From: Actinophytocola sp049647105
GTDB taxonomy: Bacteria > Actinomycetota > Actinomycetes > Mycobacteriales > Pseudonocardiaceae
Assembly: GCF_049647105.1 (NCBI RefSeq)
Contig: NZ_JBARWZ010000053.1
Location: 16,748-80,747 of the forward strand
DNA: 64,000 nt
Direction: 5' to 3'
Every line of letters begins with the position of its first letter. The stretch's first letter is position 1. A program made the position numbers and the translations under genes. Of the stretch, positions 49,616 to 58,757 are shown one piece after another. The notes under the pieces were generated by a model. The model worked only from the letters and a program-made list of their open reading frames with translations. It did no database searches and was not told the origin of the DNA.

Positions 49616-50536
49616 ATGACCGAAGCGGCACGTCAGGCCGCTGCCGACCTCGCGAAGCTCGGGGTTCTGCGCGGCCAGCCGGTGTTGGACGGGCTGGTCG
49701 CGCTCCTGGACCTGGAGCGGATCGAGGAGAACATCTTCCGCGGGGTCAGCCCGTCGGACTCACCCGTCCGGGTGTTCGGCGGGCAGGTCGCGGGGCAGGC
49801 ACTCGTCGCCGCCGGGCGGACCGTGCCGCCGGAACGCAAGGTGCATTCGCTGCACGCGTACTTCATCCGGGCGGGCGATCCGAGCATCCCGATCGTGTAC
49901 GAGGTGGACCGCATCCGTGACGGTCGTTCGTTCACCACGCGCCGGGTCATCGCGGTCCAGCGTGGCAAGGCGATCTTCGCGCTCTCCGCGTCGTTCCATC
50001 AGCTAGAGCCCGGTGCCGAGCATGCGGAGACCATGCCGGACGTGCCGCCACCGGACGCCCTGCCGTCACGCATGGAGAGCATGAAGGCGTACGCCGAGAA
50101 GCTCGGCCCGATCGCGACCATGCCGAGGCCCATCGACGTCCGCTACGTCACCGACCCGCCGTGGGAGCTGCGCGGTCAGCACAACAACCAGGCCCGCAAC
50201 CAGGTGTGGATGCGCGCCGACGGCACGCTGCCGGACGACGAGTTGCTGCACGTCTGCGTGCTCACCTACGCCTCCGACATGACGCTGCTCGACTCGATCC
50301 TCGTGCGCCACGGCGTGTACTGGGGCTTCGACCGGATCCTCGGCGCGAGCCTGGACCACGCGCTGTGGTTCCACCGGCCGTTCCGCGCCGACGAATGGGT
50401 CCTGTACGACTGCGCGTCGCCGACCGCCTCCGGTGCGCGCGGGCTCGCGACCGGCCGGTTCTTCGCCCAGGACGGCACCCTGATCGCCACGGTGGTCCAG
50501 GAAGGACTGCTGCGGATCGCCGGAGACGACTCGTGA
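49616..50536 (+). CDS. tesB: Acyl-CoA thioesterase II (TesB)
   Basis: Double-hotdog thioesterase (306 aa) that hydrolyses acyl-CoA to free acid and CoA. It shows EENIFRGVSPSDSPVRVFGG, QALVAAGRTVPPERKVHSLH, AYFIRAGDPSIPI, and in the second half LTYASDMTLLDSILVRHG and SLDHALWFHRPFRADEW followed by ATGRFFAQDG. ATG 49616 starts 23 bp after pyk; the order pyk-tesB is common in actinobacteria. It overlaps the following gene by 4 bp (GTGA). Confidence 0.94.
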   Translation: MTEAARQAAADLAKLGVLRGQPVLDGLVALLDLERIEENIFRGVSPSDSPVRVFGGQVAGQALVAAGRTVPPERKVHSLHAYFIRAGDPSIPIVYEVDRIRDGRSFTTRRVIAVQRGKAIFALSASFHQLEPGAEHAETMPDVPPPDALPSRMESMKAYAEKLGPIATMPRPIDVRYVTDPPWELRGQHNNQARNQVWMRADGTLPDDELLHVCVLTYASDMTLLDSILVRHGVYWGFDRILGASLDHALWFHRPFRADEWVLYDCASPTASGARGLATGRFFAQDGTLIATVVQEGLLRIAGDDS

Positions 50537-51516
50537 CCGCGCGCGAGGTGCCGGTCCTGGCCACGGCCACGATCGGCCACCGCGCCTACCACCTCTGCGC
50601 CAGAGGCGACGGCTTCGTGGCCGTGTCCGCCGACGGCGACGCGACCGTCCTCGACGGTGAGCTGCGGGTGGTCGGCACGCTGAAGCTGGGCGGCCGCGTC
50701 GGCGACGTTGCCATCACGCCGGACGGGACGACCTGGGCGTGGGCCGCTGATGGCCGCCTGTGGCTCGGTGAACCGGGCGGGCAGGTCACGGCGGCGCCGC
50801 TGGCGCACGAGGCCTCGTGCCGGTGGCTGCCGTCCGGACAGGAGGTGTGGGTCGCGGCGGGCACCGGTGACGAGGTGCGCGTGGAGATCCGCGACCCGGA
50901 CCACCACGTGCGGGCCACCGTGACCGTCCCCGACGAGTTCGGCGGCGCCATGGTCCTGCTCTGCGCGCACCCCGCCGACGACGCCGCGGTGCTGTGGGTC
51001 GCGGCGGGACAGGACGGCCAGGAGGCATGGCTGCTCACCGACGGCGGTGCCGGGATTCGTGCCGAGCGGCTCCCCGTCGACGAGTGCAGGCCCCCGCTCT
51101 TCCTGCCGGACGGGCGCTCGGTGGTCCTCTGCGACGACGACCGGATGGTGCTCCTGTCCTGGCCGGACGGGTCCGAGCCGCGCACGCTGACCTGGGCCGA
51201 GGTCGACCAGGAGGCGGCGAAGGACTACCGCGACGGGCCGGGCGAGGTGATCCGGCTGACCGGTGACCACGTGGCGTGGACGACCGGCAACGGCCGGATC
51301 CGGGTCGTCGACCTGACCACGATGACCGTCGTCGACGAGATCGTGCTCGCCGGGCACCCGGTGCGCACGGTGGCCGAGCTGTACGGGGGGTCGGAGGACA
51401 GGAACCCGTGCACCGACTTCGAGTACGCCGTGCACGGCGCGGGCGGGACGGTCCTGTCGGTGCACGGGCAGGACACGCTCGTGCTGTCGGCCCTGCGGGA
51501 CTGGTCGCCAGCCTGA
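50533..51516 (+). CDS. Predicted beta-propeller protein, unknown function
   Basis: A 327-aa protein with repeated beta-strand units typical of propellers (GDVAITPDGTTWAWAADGRL; RWLPSGQEVWVAAGTGDEVR; FLPDGRSVVLCDDDRMVLLS; HVAWTTGNGRIRVVDLTTMT). No signal peptide or catalytic motif is seen. GTG 50533 overlaps the thioesterase stop (GTGA), so co-translation is likely; a functional link is not known. Confidence 0.7.
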   Translation: MTAREVPVLATATIGHRAYHLCARGDGFVAVSADGDATVLDGELRVVGTLKLGGRVGDVAITPDGTTWAWAADGRLWLGEPGGQVTAAPLAHEASCRWLPSGQEVWVAAGTGDEVRVEIRDPDHHVRATVTVPDEFGGAMVLLCAHPADDAAVLWVAAGQDGQEAWLLTDGGAGIRAERLPVDECRPPLFLPDGRSVVLCDDDRMVLLSWPDGSEPRTLTWAEVDQEAAKDYRDGPGEVIRLTGDHVAWTTGNGRIRVVDLTTMTVVDEIVLAGHPVRTVAELYGGSEDRNPCTDFEYAVHGAGGTVLSVHGQDTLVLSALRDWSPA

Positions 51517-51602
51517 GTGCGGCCATGTTGGTGATTGTCACGGCGCGCAGGGGATAGGAAGATTCCCCACCAACAGCCACTGTGCCCCCTTGGGAGGCGT
51601 TC

Positions 51603-53150
51603 ATGCGTTCCCGCTTGCTTGGTTTGCCCGCACTGGTGACCGGTGTCCTGCTGGTGTTCGGCGGCGGGATCGTGTCGCCGGTCGTCGCGCAGGACCGCGG
51701 TGCGCTCGCCGCCGACCTCGACGCGATCCTCGCCTCGCCCGGCATGGAGGGCTCCGATGTCGGGCTGGTGGTGAAGACCCTCGACGGGCAGACCGTGTAC
51801 GCCCGCGCGTCCGAGCGCAGGCAGCAGCCCGCGTCGAACGCGAAGCTCGTGACCTCCATCGCGGCGTTCGACGTACTCGGCCCGGACTACCGCTTCGACA
51901 CCACCGTCCACGCGGCGGGCAGGCGGGCGGGGCCCGTGCTCGACGGCGACCTGTACCTGAAGGGCACCGGCGACCCGACGACGCTGGCCGCCGACTACGA
52001 CGCGCTCGCCGCACAGGTCGCCGCCAAGGGCGTGAAACTGGTGCGCGGCAAGCTCGTCGCCGACGACACGTGGTTCGACGACGTCCGCCTCGGCACCAGC
52101 TGGGCGTGGGACGACGAGCCGTACTACTACTCCGCGCAGGTGTCCGCGCTGACCGCCGCGCCGGACACGGACTACGACGCGGGCTCGATCATCATCCGCG
52201 TCGCGCCCGGTGCGGATGGCAAGGCGGTGGTGACCACCGAGCCGCCGACCAGCTACGTCAAGGTCGTGAACACCGCGGTCACCGGTGCGGCGGGGTCACC
52301 GAACACGATCGGTGTCGACCGCGTGCACGGTGCGAACACGTTCACGGTCACCGGCTCCATCCCGTCGGACGGCGCCGCGACGGGCGAGTGGATGGCGGTG
52401 TGGGAGCCGACCGGGTACGCCGCCGCGTTGTTCCGTGCGGCGCTCGGTAAGCACGGCGTGAAGGTGCTCGGCACGACGGCCCTCGGCGCGACGCCCGCGA
52501 GCGCACCGGTGGTGGCGTCGCGGCAGTCGATGCCGCTCCGTGAACTGGCGGTGCCGTTCCTCAAGCTGTCGAACAACCTGCACGCCGAGATCCTGGTCAA
52601 GGCCATGGGCAGGAAGACGTCCGGGCAGGGCACGTGGAGCGCGGGCCTCGCGGCGGTCGCGGACCGGCTGCCGTCCTACGGCGTCGACCCGGCCCGGCTG
52701 TCCCTGCGGGACGGTTCCGGTCTGTCCAGGATGGACCAGATCTCGCCGGACCAGCTGGCGGCGCTGCTCGGTGCCGCGCGATCGCGGCCGTGGTTCGGCG
52801 ACTGGCACGAGGCGCTGCCGATCGCTGGCAAGGCCGACCGGCTGGTGGGCGGCACGCTGCGCAGCCGCATGCGGGGCACGGCCGCCGAGGGCAAGGTGTA
52901 CGCCAAGACCGGATCGCTGACCGGCGTGAGCGGCCTGTCCGGCTACGTCACGAACGCGGCCGGTGAGCAGTGGGTGTTCTCGATGGTCACGAACAACTCG
53001 GTCGGGGTGAACGTGAAGGGCCTCGAGGACGCGGTGGCGGTGCGGCTCGCGCAGGAGGGCGGCGCGGTGACGGCGCGGTCAGTGGTGCCCGCCCCCGAGT
53101 TGCCGTCGGAAGCGACCGAACTGGAATGCAGCTGGGTAAAGGCGTGTTGA
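51603..53150 (+). CDS. dacB: D-alanyl-D-alanine carboxypeptidase/endopeptidase (PBP4, DacB type)
   Basis: Exported class-C penicillin-binding protein (515 aa) trimming peptidoglycan cross-links or stem peptides. A signal peptide (LLGLPALVTGVLLVFGGGIV) precedes the three penicilloyl-serine motifs: SxxK as Ser78-Asn-Ala-Lys81 in QPASNAKLVTS, SxN in KLSNNLHAEIL and KTG in AKTGSLTGVSGLSGYV. A large insert after SxxK is typical of PBP4. ATG 51603 follows GGGAGG; the start at 51582 is rejected. A family-2 repeat follows. Confidence 0.94.
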   Translation: MRSRLLGLPALVTGVLLVFGGGIVSPVVAQDRGALAADLDAILASPGMEGSDVGLVVKTLDGQTVYARASERRQQPASNAKLVTSIAAFDVLGPDYRFDTTVHAAGRRAGPVLDGDLYLKGTGDPTTLAADYDALAAQVAAKGVKLVRGKLVADDTWFDDVRLGTSWAWDDEPYYYSAQVSALTAAPDTDYDAGSIIIRVAPGADGKAVVTTEPPTSYVKVVNTAVTGAAGSPNTIGVDRVHGANTFTVTGSIPSDGAATGEWMAVWEPTGYAAALFRAALGKHGVKVLGTTALGATPASAPVVASRQSMPLRELAVPFLKLSNNLHAEILVKAMGRKTSGQGTWSAGLAAVADRLPSYGVDPARLSLRDGSGLSRMDQISPDQLAALLGAARSRPWFGDWHEALPIAGKADRLVGGTLRSRMRGTAAEGKVYAKTGSLTGVSGLSGYVTNAAGEQWVFSMVTNNSVGVNVKGLEDAVAVRLAQEGGAVTARSVVPAPELPSEATELECSWVKAC

Positions 53151-53157
53151 GTGGACC

Positions 53158-53308
53158 CGGGCCGTCCGATGGATCTTTGTGCGAGGGTCTGGGCCTGCCC
53201 AAAGGTGACCTCAGGGGAACGTGATGGCACTCAGCCACCAACCACCCACGGTCCGCGAGTGTCGCTGGGTCGGGACCAACACTTTTAAATCCGGGGAGGC
53301 GGGAGAGC
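53158..53308 (+). repeat. Interspersed repeat family 2, copy C
   Basis: Directly after dacB: GGGCCGTCCGATGGATC, then TCTTTGTGCGAG, GTGACCTCAGGGGAACGTGA, CCACCAACCACCCACGGTCC and GGGACCAACACTTTTAAAT, ending GGCGGGAGAGC. The hairpin reads TGGG-CCTG-CCCA (53190-53201). The longer pair ACTCAGC/GCTGGGT has one G-U. No coding capacity is seen. Confidence 0.87.
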
Positions 53309-53669
53309 ATCCCTCATGCGGGTTATCTTCGGCGGTTGGTCGCGAATTCGATGCGGTAGCTCGATCGATTCCGACAACGCTCCGTGAAACTTGATGACCG
53401 TTTCGGACGGCCGGAAGGCAACTTTTGGGACTCTTGCAAACTCGGTGAACACTCTGAGTTGACTCGAAGGTCAGCGCCACGAGCCTTCGGGATCCGCGCC
53501 TGCGCGGGACACCGGAATCCGGGAGGCGGACGGGTGGCGGGTCCAGAGCCGGTCGGGGGCGGTCCTGGACCCGCCAGGTGTCGGGCGGCTCGCCGGTCTG
53601 GGGAGGCGAGCCGCTCGACCAGACGAGCGCGGGGATGGAAGGGATCTCCCGGGCCCGTCGTCTGGGTGT
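53309..53669. other. Gene-free stretch
   Basis: These 361 bp contain no gene with a supported start, no tRNA and no clear operator. The first 160 bp have lower GC than the surroundings (AACTTTTGGGACTCTTGCAA around 53420). A regulatory or decayed segment is possible. Confidence 0.5.
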
Positions 53670-54002
53670 TCAGCCGCCGAAGGCGACCCGCCTGCGCATC
53701 GGCACGGCGGTCTCCTCCGGGAGGTCCTCCTCGGTGGCCACGAGGCACAGGTGAGCTGTCAGATACGCCCGGCACGGGGCGGGTGCGCGGCCGAAACGCC
53801 TGGTCCGGCAGCTCGGACAGCGTCCGTGCGCGTCTGGCGAGTGCTCGTCGAGCACAGCCTTGAGCGCCTCGACCACCCTCGGCAACTCGAACCGCGCCAT
53901 CAGTGCCGCGGCCTGCTCGTCACCGAACTGGGCGCGGTAGGTGATGTTGGTCAGATAGTCGGCCAGCGACGTTTTCAGCTGCCCAAAGATCGGACTGCTC
54001 AC
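53670..54002 (-). CDS. Small conserved-type protein with CxxC motif
   Basis: A 110-aa protein: helical N-terminal half (SSPIFGQLKTSLADYLTNIT; AALMARFELPRVVEALKAVL) and a Cys-containing centre GRCPSCRTRRFGRAPAPC that may bind a metal. It resembles small proteins commonly seen near HTH/DUF397 loci in Pseudonocardiales, but I do not recognise a named family. GTG 54002 is the likeliest start. It is divergent from the HTH gene across 318 bp. Confidence 0.6.
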   Translation of the reverse strand: MSSPIFGQLKTSLADYLTNITYRAQFGDEQAAALMARFELPRVVEALKAVLDEHSPDAHGRCPSCRTRRFGRAPAPCRAYLTAHLCLVATEEDLPEETAVPMRRRVAFGG

Positions 54003-54320
54003 GATGTGACTCCCCGGGGCCGGGAGGAGGTGGTGGCCTGGTGGGCGCGTCGAGTTGCGCAAGCCGACGCACGCGTCAAATTGCTACTCGACCGGTCACT
54101 CCGGCCAGCCAAGCCTTGGCAGGCGCCAGAGGCTCGATTAGCAGCTTGCGATAGGGGACAAGCTTTTTGCAAGTTGCAGTACACGATCGGGTGAAGCGCT
54201 TCGGGCGGGATGCAATTGCATACGCTGTCCAGGCATTCTGATCACGTTTCCGAGGGCTCGTGACAACTCGTGTCCAAGTGAGAACATCGATCTCAGCAAC
54301 CATCCACAGTGAGGTGATCC
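54003..54320. other. Divergent control region of HTH/DUF397 locus
   Basis: This 318-bp region between divergent genes has reduced GC (for example GGGACAAGCTTTTTGCAAGT and GATGCAATTGCATACGC, where ATGCAATTGCAT is a 12-bp palindrome). No ORF is supported. It probably holds promoters and operators for both directions. Confidence 0.5.
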
Positions 54321-55172
54321 ATGTCGCGAGGTCCCAGCCCGACGGTCCGCCGTCGACGGCTCGCGGCCCGGCTGCGAGAGCTGCGCGAGAACGCCAACCT
54401 GACCATCGACGAGGTAGGCGAGAGGCTGGAGTGCTCGGCGTCGAAGATCAGTCGCATCGAGACGGGACACGTCGGGGTGACCCCGCGTGACGTGCGGGAC
54501 ATGCTCGAGGTCTACGGCGTAGACGACGACGAGCGTGAGGCGCTCGTCCAGCTGGCGAGGGAGGCCCGCAAGAAGGGCTGGTGGCACGCCTACAACGAGG
54601 TGTTCACCGGTTCGTTCGTCGGCCTGGAGTCCGACGCGTCCTTTCTGCACACCCACCAGGCGCTGCTGGTGCCCGGCCTGTTGCAGACCGAGAGCTACAC
54701 CCGCGCGGTGATCCGCGCGATCCGGCCCGACGCGTCGGAGGCCGATGTGGAGCTTCGCGTCCGCGCCCGTATCAACAGGCAGAAGCTCATCACCGTCGAA
54801 CCGAACCCGCCGGAGTACTGGGCGGTGCTCGACGAGGCGGTGCTCCACCGCGTGGTCGGCGGCCCCGAGGCGATGCGCGAGCAGCTGAAGAGGCTGGTCG
54901 AGCTGTCCTCGCTGCCGAACGTCACCCTCCAGGTCGTGCCCTTCTCCTCGGGCGCGCACGCGGGGATGGAGGCGCCGTTCCTCATCCTCGGTTACCCAGA
55001 GCAAGCCGACCCCGATGTCGTGTATGTCGAGAACAGCACTTCCGGTGTCTACTTGGAACAGCCGGAAGACGTTCATCGGTATACGTTGATGTTCGACCAT
55101 CTACGTGCGGCTGCGTTGAAACCAGACGACACCGTCGACTTGGTCGACAGGACAGCCGGCCGGCTGTCCTAG
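54321..55172 (+). CDS. XRE-type HTH regulator with DUF5753-like sensor domain
   Basis: A 283-aa WhiJ/Scr1-type regulator: Xre helix-turn-helix (RLRELRENANLTIDEVGERL; ECSASKISRIETG) followed by a long domain with WWHAYNEVFTGSFVGLESDA, LVPGLLQTESYTRAV and LQVVPFSSGAHAGMEAPFLI. In streptomycetes these proteins work with small DUF397 partners to control development or antibiotic production. ATG 54321 is preceded by GAGGTG. The DUF397 gene follows after 24 bp. Confidence 0.93.
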   Translation: MSRGPSPTVRRRRLAARLRELRENANLTIDEVGERLECSASKISRIETGHVGVTPRDVRDMLEVYGVDDDEREALVQLAREARKKGWWHAYNEVFTGSFVGLESDASFLHTHQALLVPGLLQTESYTRAVIRAIRPDASEADVELRVRARINRQKLITVEPNPPEYWAVLDEAVLHRVVGGPEAMREQLKRLVELSSLPNVTLQVVPFSSGAHAGMEAPFLILGYPEQADPDVVYVENSTSGVYLEQPEDVHRYTLMFDHLRAAALKPDDTVDLVDRTAGRLS

Positions 55173-55196
55173 TCCGCAAATCGAGAGGAGCAGAGC

Positions 55197-55403
55197 GTGA
55201 CCGCTTCTGACCTGATCGGCGCGCGCTGGCGCAAGAGCAGCCGCAGCGGCGCAGGCAATGACTGTGTCGAGCTCGTCGTGGCCAGAATCGGCGCAGCGGT
55301 GCGTGACTCCAAGAACCCGCAGGCAGGCCACGTCTCGTTCGAGACGCCCGGCTGGTCCGCGTTCATGGGAGTCCTCAAGGAGGGACGCCTCGCCAGCTGG
55401 TGA
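55197..55403 (+). CDS. DUF397 protein
   Basis: A 68-aa DUF397 protein: ARWRKSSRSGAGNDCVELVV, VRDSKNPQAGHVSFETPGWS and AFMGVLKEGRL. It is the usual partner of the upstream HTH protein and probably modulates its DNA binding. GTG 55197 follows GAGAGGAG. Confidence 0.94.
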   Translation: MTASDLIGARWRKSSRSGAGNDCVELVVARIGAAVRDSKNPQAGHVSFETPGWSAFMGVLKEGRLASW

Positions 55404-55713
55404 GGCTCCTCAGGCTGCGCCGGACGAATAGTTCCAGCCCTGTATGAGAACGCAGCCCACAGGTGCTCTCGTGACCCCGGAGCACCGCCCCAGGCCCTCA
55501 GGCGGTCGTCGTACCCGCCAGGCCATCCCTTACCCCGGTGCCGGCGCCGGAACTGCGTGATCTCCCGATGCCGTCCCACCACCCTCAGTACCAGGCTCGG
55601 TGCCGTGTCCCGGACTGTGGAATCGACTGTGCCGACGACGGTGTCAACGACGGTGCCAACTGTGCCGACGACGCGGGAAAAGACGCACGCTCCCCTGCGC
55701 GGGGCGTGACAGT
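55404..55713. other. Gene-free region with short imperfect repeats before the LAL regulator
   Basis: Nothing coding is supported in these 310 bp. At 55615-55675 the unit CTGTGCCGACGACG/GTGTCAACGACG recurs several times in imperfect form. The last part must hold the promoter of the large regulator gene. Confidence 0.5.
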
Positions 55714-58700
55714 ATGCAGAGTGTGGCGCGTCTCGGATCAGGAATACCTCTGGTGGCACGTGACCGAGAGCTCGGCCGGTTGCGTGGTGCCTTCGACCAG
55801 GCCGCGGGTGGCACCGCGACCGCGATGCTCATCTCCGGCGACGCGGGCGTCGGCAAGACCAGACTGACCGACGAGCTCGCCGCGCACGCACGCGACAAGG
55901 GCGGGATCGTGCTCACCGGCCGCTGCCTCGACGCGGGCGAGACCGGCCTGCCCTACCTGCCGTTCGCCGAGGCGATGTCCCAGGTGCCCGACCGGGAGCA
56001 GGCGGTGCTCGCGCATCCGGCGCTCGCGCGGCTGTTCCCCGACGTGACGCTGCCCGTCGGCGCCGAGCGCCGCGAGGCCAACATGTCCGCGATCACCGCC
56101 GTCGTCCCCGGCGTCGGCGGGCGGCTCGGCAACCGGCCCGAGCAGGACATCGGCCAGCTCCAGCTGTTCGACGCGGTGCACGCGCTACTGACCGGCCTGG
56201 CCGCCACGACGCCCGTCGCGCTGATCCTGGAGGACCTGCACTGGGCCGACGGCTCCACCCGGCGGCTCCTGTCGTTCCTCGTCTCGCGGCTACGTGACCA
56301 GCGCATCCTCATCGTCGGCACCTACCGCAGCGACGACCTGCACCGCCGCCACCCCCTGCGCCCGCTGCTCGCCGAGCTGGTCCGCCAGCCCGCGATGGAG
56401 CGGCTGGACCTGACGCCGTTCAACCGCGCCGACTCGCGCCTGTTCGTCACGTCGCTGGCCGAGGACGGGCTGCCGGACGACCTGGTTCGCGAGGTCGCAG
56501 GCCGCTCGGAGGGCAACGCGTTCTTCGCGGAGGAACTGCTCGCCGCGTACACAGAGGACGGTGACGAGCTGCCTGCCACGCTGGTCGACGTGCTGCTCGC
56601 GCGGGTCGAGCGACTGAGTGAGGCGGCGCAGCGGGTGGTCAGGGTCGCCTCGGTGGCCGGCCGCCGCGCGCCGCACGCCCGGCTGCTCGCGGTGTCCGAG
56701 CTGACGGAGGCCGAGCTGGAGGAGGCGCTGCGGGAGGCCGTGCAGCACCACGTGCTGGTCGCGAAGCGGGACCAGTGGATGGACGTGTACGCGTTCCGCC
56801 ACGCGCTGCTGAGCGAGGCCGTCTACGGCGACCTGCTGCCCGGTGAGCGGGTGCGGCTGCACGCCGCGTACGCCCGCGAACTGGCCGCCGCGCAGGGACA
56901 ACGCGGTGCGGCGGCGGCGCTCGCGCATCACAGCATGGAGAGCCACGCCCTGCCGCAGGCCCTGGCCGCGTCGATCGTGGCGGCCGCCGAGGCAGCCGAC
57001 AGCGGCGCGCCCGCCGAGGCGCTCGGCCATCTGGAGCGCGCGCTGAAGCTGTGGGAGGGCGTCGCGCGGGCCGAGCGGCCGGAGAAGCTGGACGAGGTGA
57101 CGCTGCTGCGCCGGGCGTCGTTCATGGCGGGCAGCTCCGGCGACCCCGAGCGGGCGGTGTCCTTCGCGCGGTCCGCGGTGAAGCTCGCCGACTCCTCCGG
57201 TGACCGGGAGGCCGCTGCGATGATGCGCAGGCGGCTCGCGTCGGCCCTGTTCGTCGTCGAGGGCAAGGAGGACGAGGCGCGGCAGATCATCGAAGCGGCG
57301 TGGGAGATCGCGGCGGACCTGCCGACGAGCTGTGAGAAGGCGTGGGTGCTCGCCGTGTACGCCCTGATCCTGCGCAGCAGCCGGGAGCCGGTCGAGTCGC
57401 GGAAGTTCGCCGAGCTGGCCGTGCGGGAGGCCAGGGCGTGCGACGAGGCGGGCGTGGTCGCCGACGCGCTGATCACGCTCGGCGCGCTGGACGAGTCCGA
57501 GGGCCGGGTCGAGGCCGGGCGCGAACGTTTGCGGGAGGCGATCCGCATCGCCCGCGACGACGACGCGCTGAGCGTGGAGCTGCGGGCCCGCTACTACCTC
57601 GCGGTCAACACGTACGAGGCCGGCGAGCTGGACGACGCCGTGCGGATCATCGAGGAGGGGGTCGAGCGCGCCCGCGACACCGGTCTCACGTGGAGCACCT
57701 ACGGCTTCGAACTGCGTGCCATCAAGGTGATCGCCCGCTACGCGCGCGGCGACTGGGACCAGAGCGAGGCGGCAGCGGAACCGCCGGGCATGCGGGTGTC
57801 GAGCACGGTGTCCGCGCGGCTCGCGGCGGTCGGCAGCCACGTGATGGTGTCGCGCGGCCGGCTCGCCGAGGCGGCGAAGCTGGCGGCGGAGCTGCGGTCG
57901 GAGTGGCACCGGGACTTCCAGATCGCCTCCTCCATGAGCGCGGTCGGCGCGGAGCTGGCGCTGTGGCAGGGCCGTCCGGAGGAGGGCGCGAAGCTCGTGC
58001 GCGAAGCCCTGGAATGGGCCGAGCGGGTCGGTGGCCAGTGGGTGCTCGTGAACATCCGGCTGAGCGCGCTCGGCGCGATGCTGTACACCGACTACGCGGA
58101 GCGGGCCGCGCGGCGCAAGGACGAGACCGAGCGGAAAGCACTGGTCGAGGAGGGGCTGCGGCTCGTCGAGCTGGCACGCAAGACCGCGAAGTACGGCAGG
58201 CCGCGCACCGGCACGCTCGGGCCGGAGGGACGGGCGTGGCTCGCGCGGGTCGAGGCCGAGGAGAGCAGGCTGCTGGGCGCCAGTGACCCGGCGTTGTGGG
58301 AGAAGGCGGTCGAGGCGTTCGACTACGGCGCCGTGTACGAGCAGGCGATGTGCCGGTGGCGGCTCGGCGAGGCGCTGCTGGGCGCCGATCGCCGGGACGA
58401 GGCTGCCGAGGTGCTGAAGGCGGCGGACGAGGTGGCGGAACGGCTGGACGCCCGCCCGCTGCGGGACGCGCTGCGCAAGCTCGCCAGGCGGGGCCGGATC
58501 GCGCTGACCGACGGGCAGACCTCGAGGGAGGCGCTCGACCCGTTCACGCCACGCGAACGGTCGGTGCTGCGGCTCGTCGCGCTGGGCCACACCAACCGCC
58601 AGGTCGGCGAGGCACTGTTCATCAGCGAGAAGACGGTGAGTGTGCACCTGTCCCGGATCATGGCGAAGCTCGGCGCCAACCGGCGCGCGGAGGCGGTCGC

Positions 58701-58743
58701 GATCGCCTACGACCGTGGCCTGCTGGAGAATCAGAACGTATAG
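55714..58743 (+). CDS. Large LuxR-family (LAL) ATPase transcriptional regulator
   Basis: A 1009-aa STAND/LAL-type regulator. An N-terminal AAA/NACHT-like ATPase has Walker A GDAGVGKT (residues 42-49) and Walker B LILEDLHWADGS; a long TPR-like helical middle follows (from about 400 to 900), and the C-terminus is a LuxR helix-turn-helix (FTPRERSVLRLVALGHTNRQ; KTVSVHLSRIMAKLGANRRA). It probably senses a ligand and activates a pathway. It is convergent with the contractile-injection genes, 14 bp from the nearest stop. ATG 55714 or GTG 55723 may be the start. Confidence 0.92.
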   Translation: MQSVARLGSGIPLVARDRELGRLRGAFDQAAGGTATAMLISGDAGVGKTRLTDELAAHARDKGGIVLTGRCLDAGETGLPYLPFAEAMSQVPDREQAVLAHPALARLFPDVTLPVGAERREANMSAITAVVPGVGGRLGNRPEQDIGQLQLFDAVHALLTGLAATTPVALILEDLHWADGSTRRLLSFLVSRLRDQRILIVGTYRSDDLHRRHPLRPLLAELVRQPAMERLDLTPFNRADSRLFVTSLAEDGLPDDLVREVAGRSEGNAFFAEELLAAYTEDGDELPATLVDVLLARVERLSEAAQRVVRVASVAGRRAPHARLLAVSELTEAELEEALREAVQHHVLVAKRDQWMDVYAFRHALLSEAVYGDLLPGERVRLHAAYARELAAAQGQRGAAAALAHHSMESHALPQALAASIVAAAEAADSGAPAEALGHLERALKLWEGVARAERPEKLDEVTLLRRASFMAGSSGDPERAVSFARSAVKLADSSGDREAAAMMRRRLASALFVVEGKEDEARQIIEAAWEIAADLPTSCEKAWVLAVYALILRSSREPVESRKFAELAVREARACDEAGVVADALITLGALDESEGRVEAGRERLREAIRIARDDDALSVELRARYYLAVNTYEAGELDDAVRIIEEGVERARDTGLTWSTYGFELRAIKVIARYARGDWDQSEAAAEPPGMRVSSTVSARLAAVGSHVMVSRGRLAEAAKLAAELRSEWHRDFQIASSMSAVGAELALWQGRPEEGAKLVREALEWAERVGGQWVLVNIRLSALGAMLYTDYAERAARRKDETERKALVEEGLRLVELARKTAKYGRPRTGTLGPEGRAWLARVEAEESRLLGASDPALWEKAVEAFDYGAVYEQAMCRWRLGEALLGADRRDEAAEVLKAADEVAERLDARPLRDALRKLARRGRIALTDGQTSREALDPFTPRERSVLRLVALGHTNRQVGEALFISEKTVSVHLSRIMAKLGANRRAEAVAIAYDRGLLENQNV

Positions 58744-58757
58744 CGCGCGGACGCCGG

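Noticed and set aside
55169..55759. Minus-strand frame with a VVGTVGTVVDTVVGTV repeat
   Set aside because: It comes from the short imperfect DNA repeat before the LAL gene, overlaps DUF397 and the LAL start, and has no ribosome-binding site or domain.
56290..58647. Minus-strand open frame of 785 codons opposite the LAL regulator
   Set aside because: Antisense shadow of a well-supported ATPase/LuxR gene; composition is low-complexity and has no domain.
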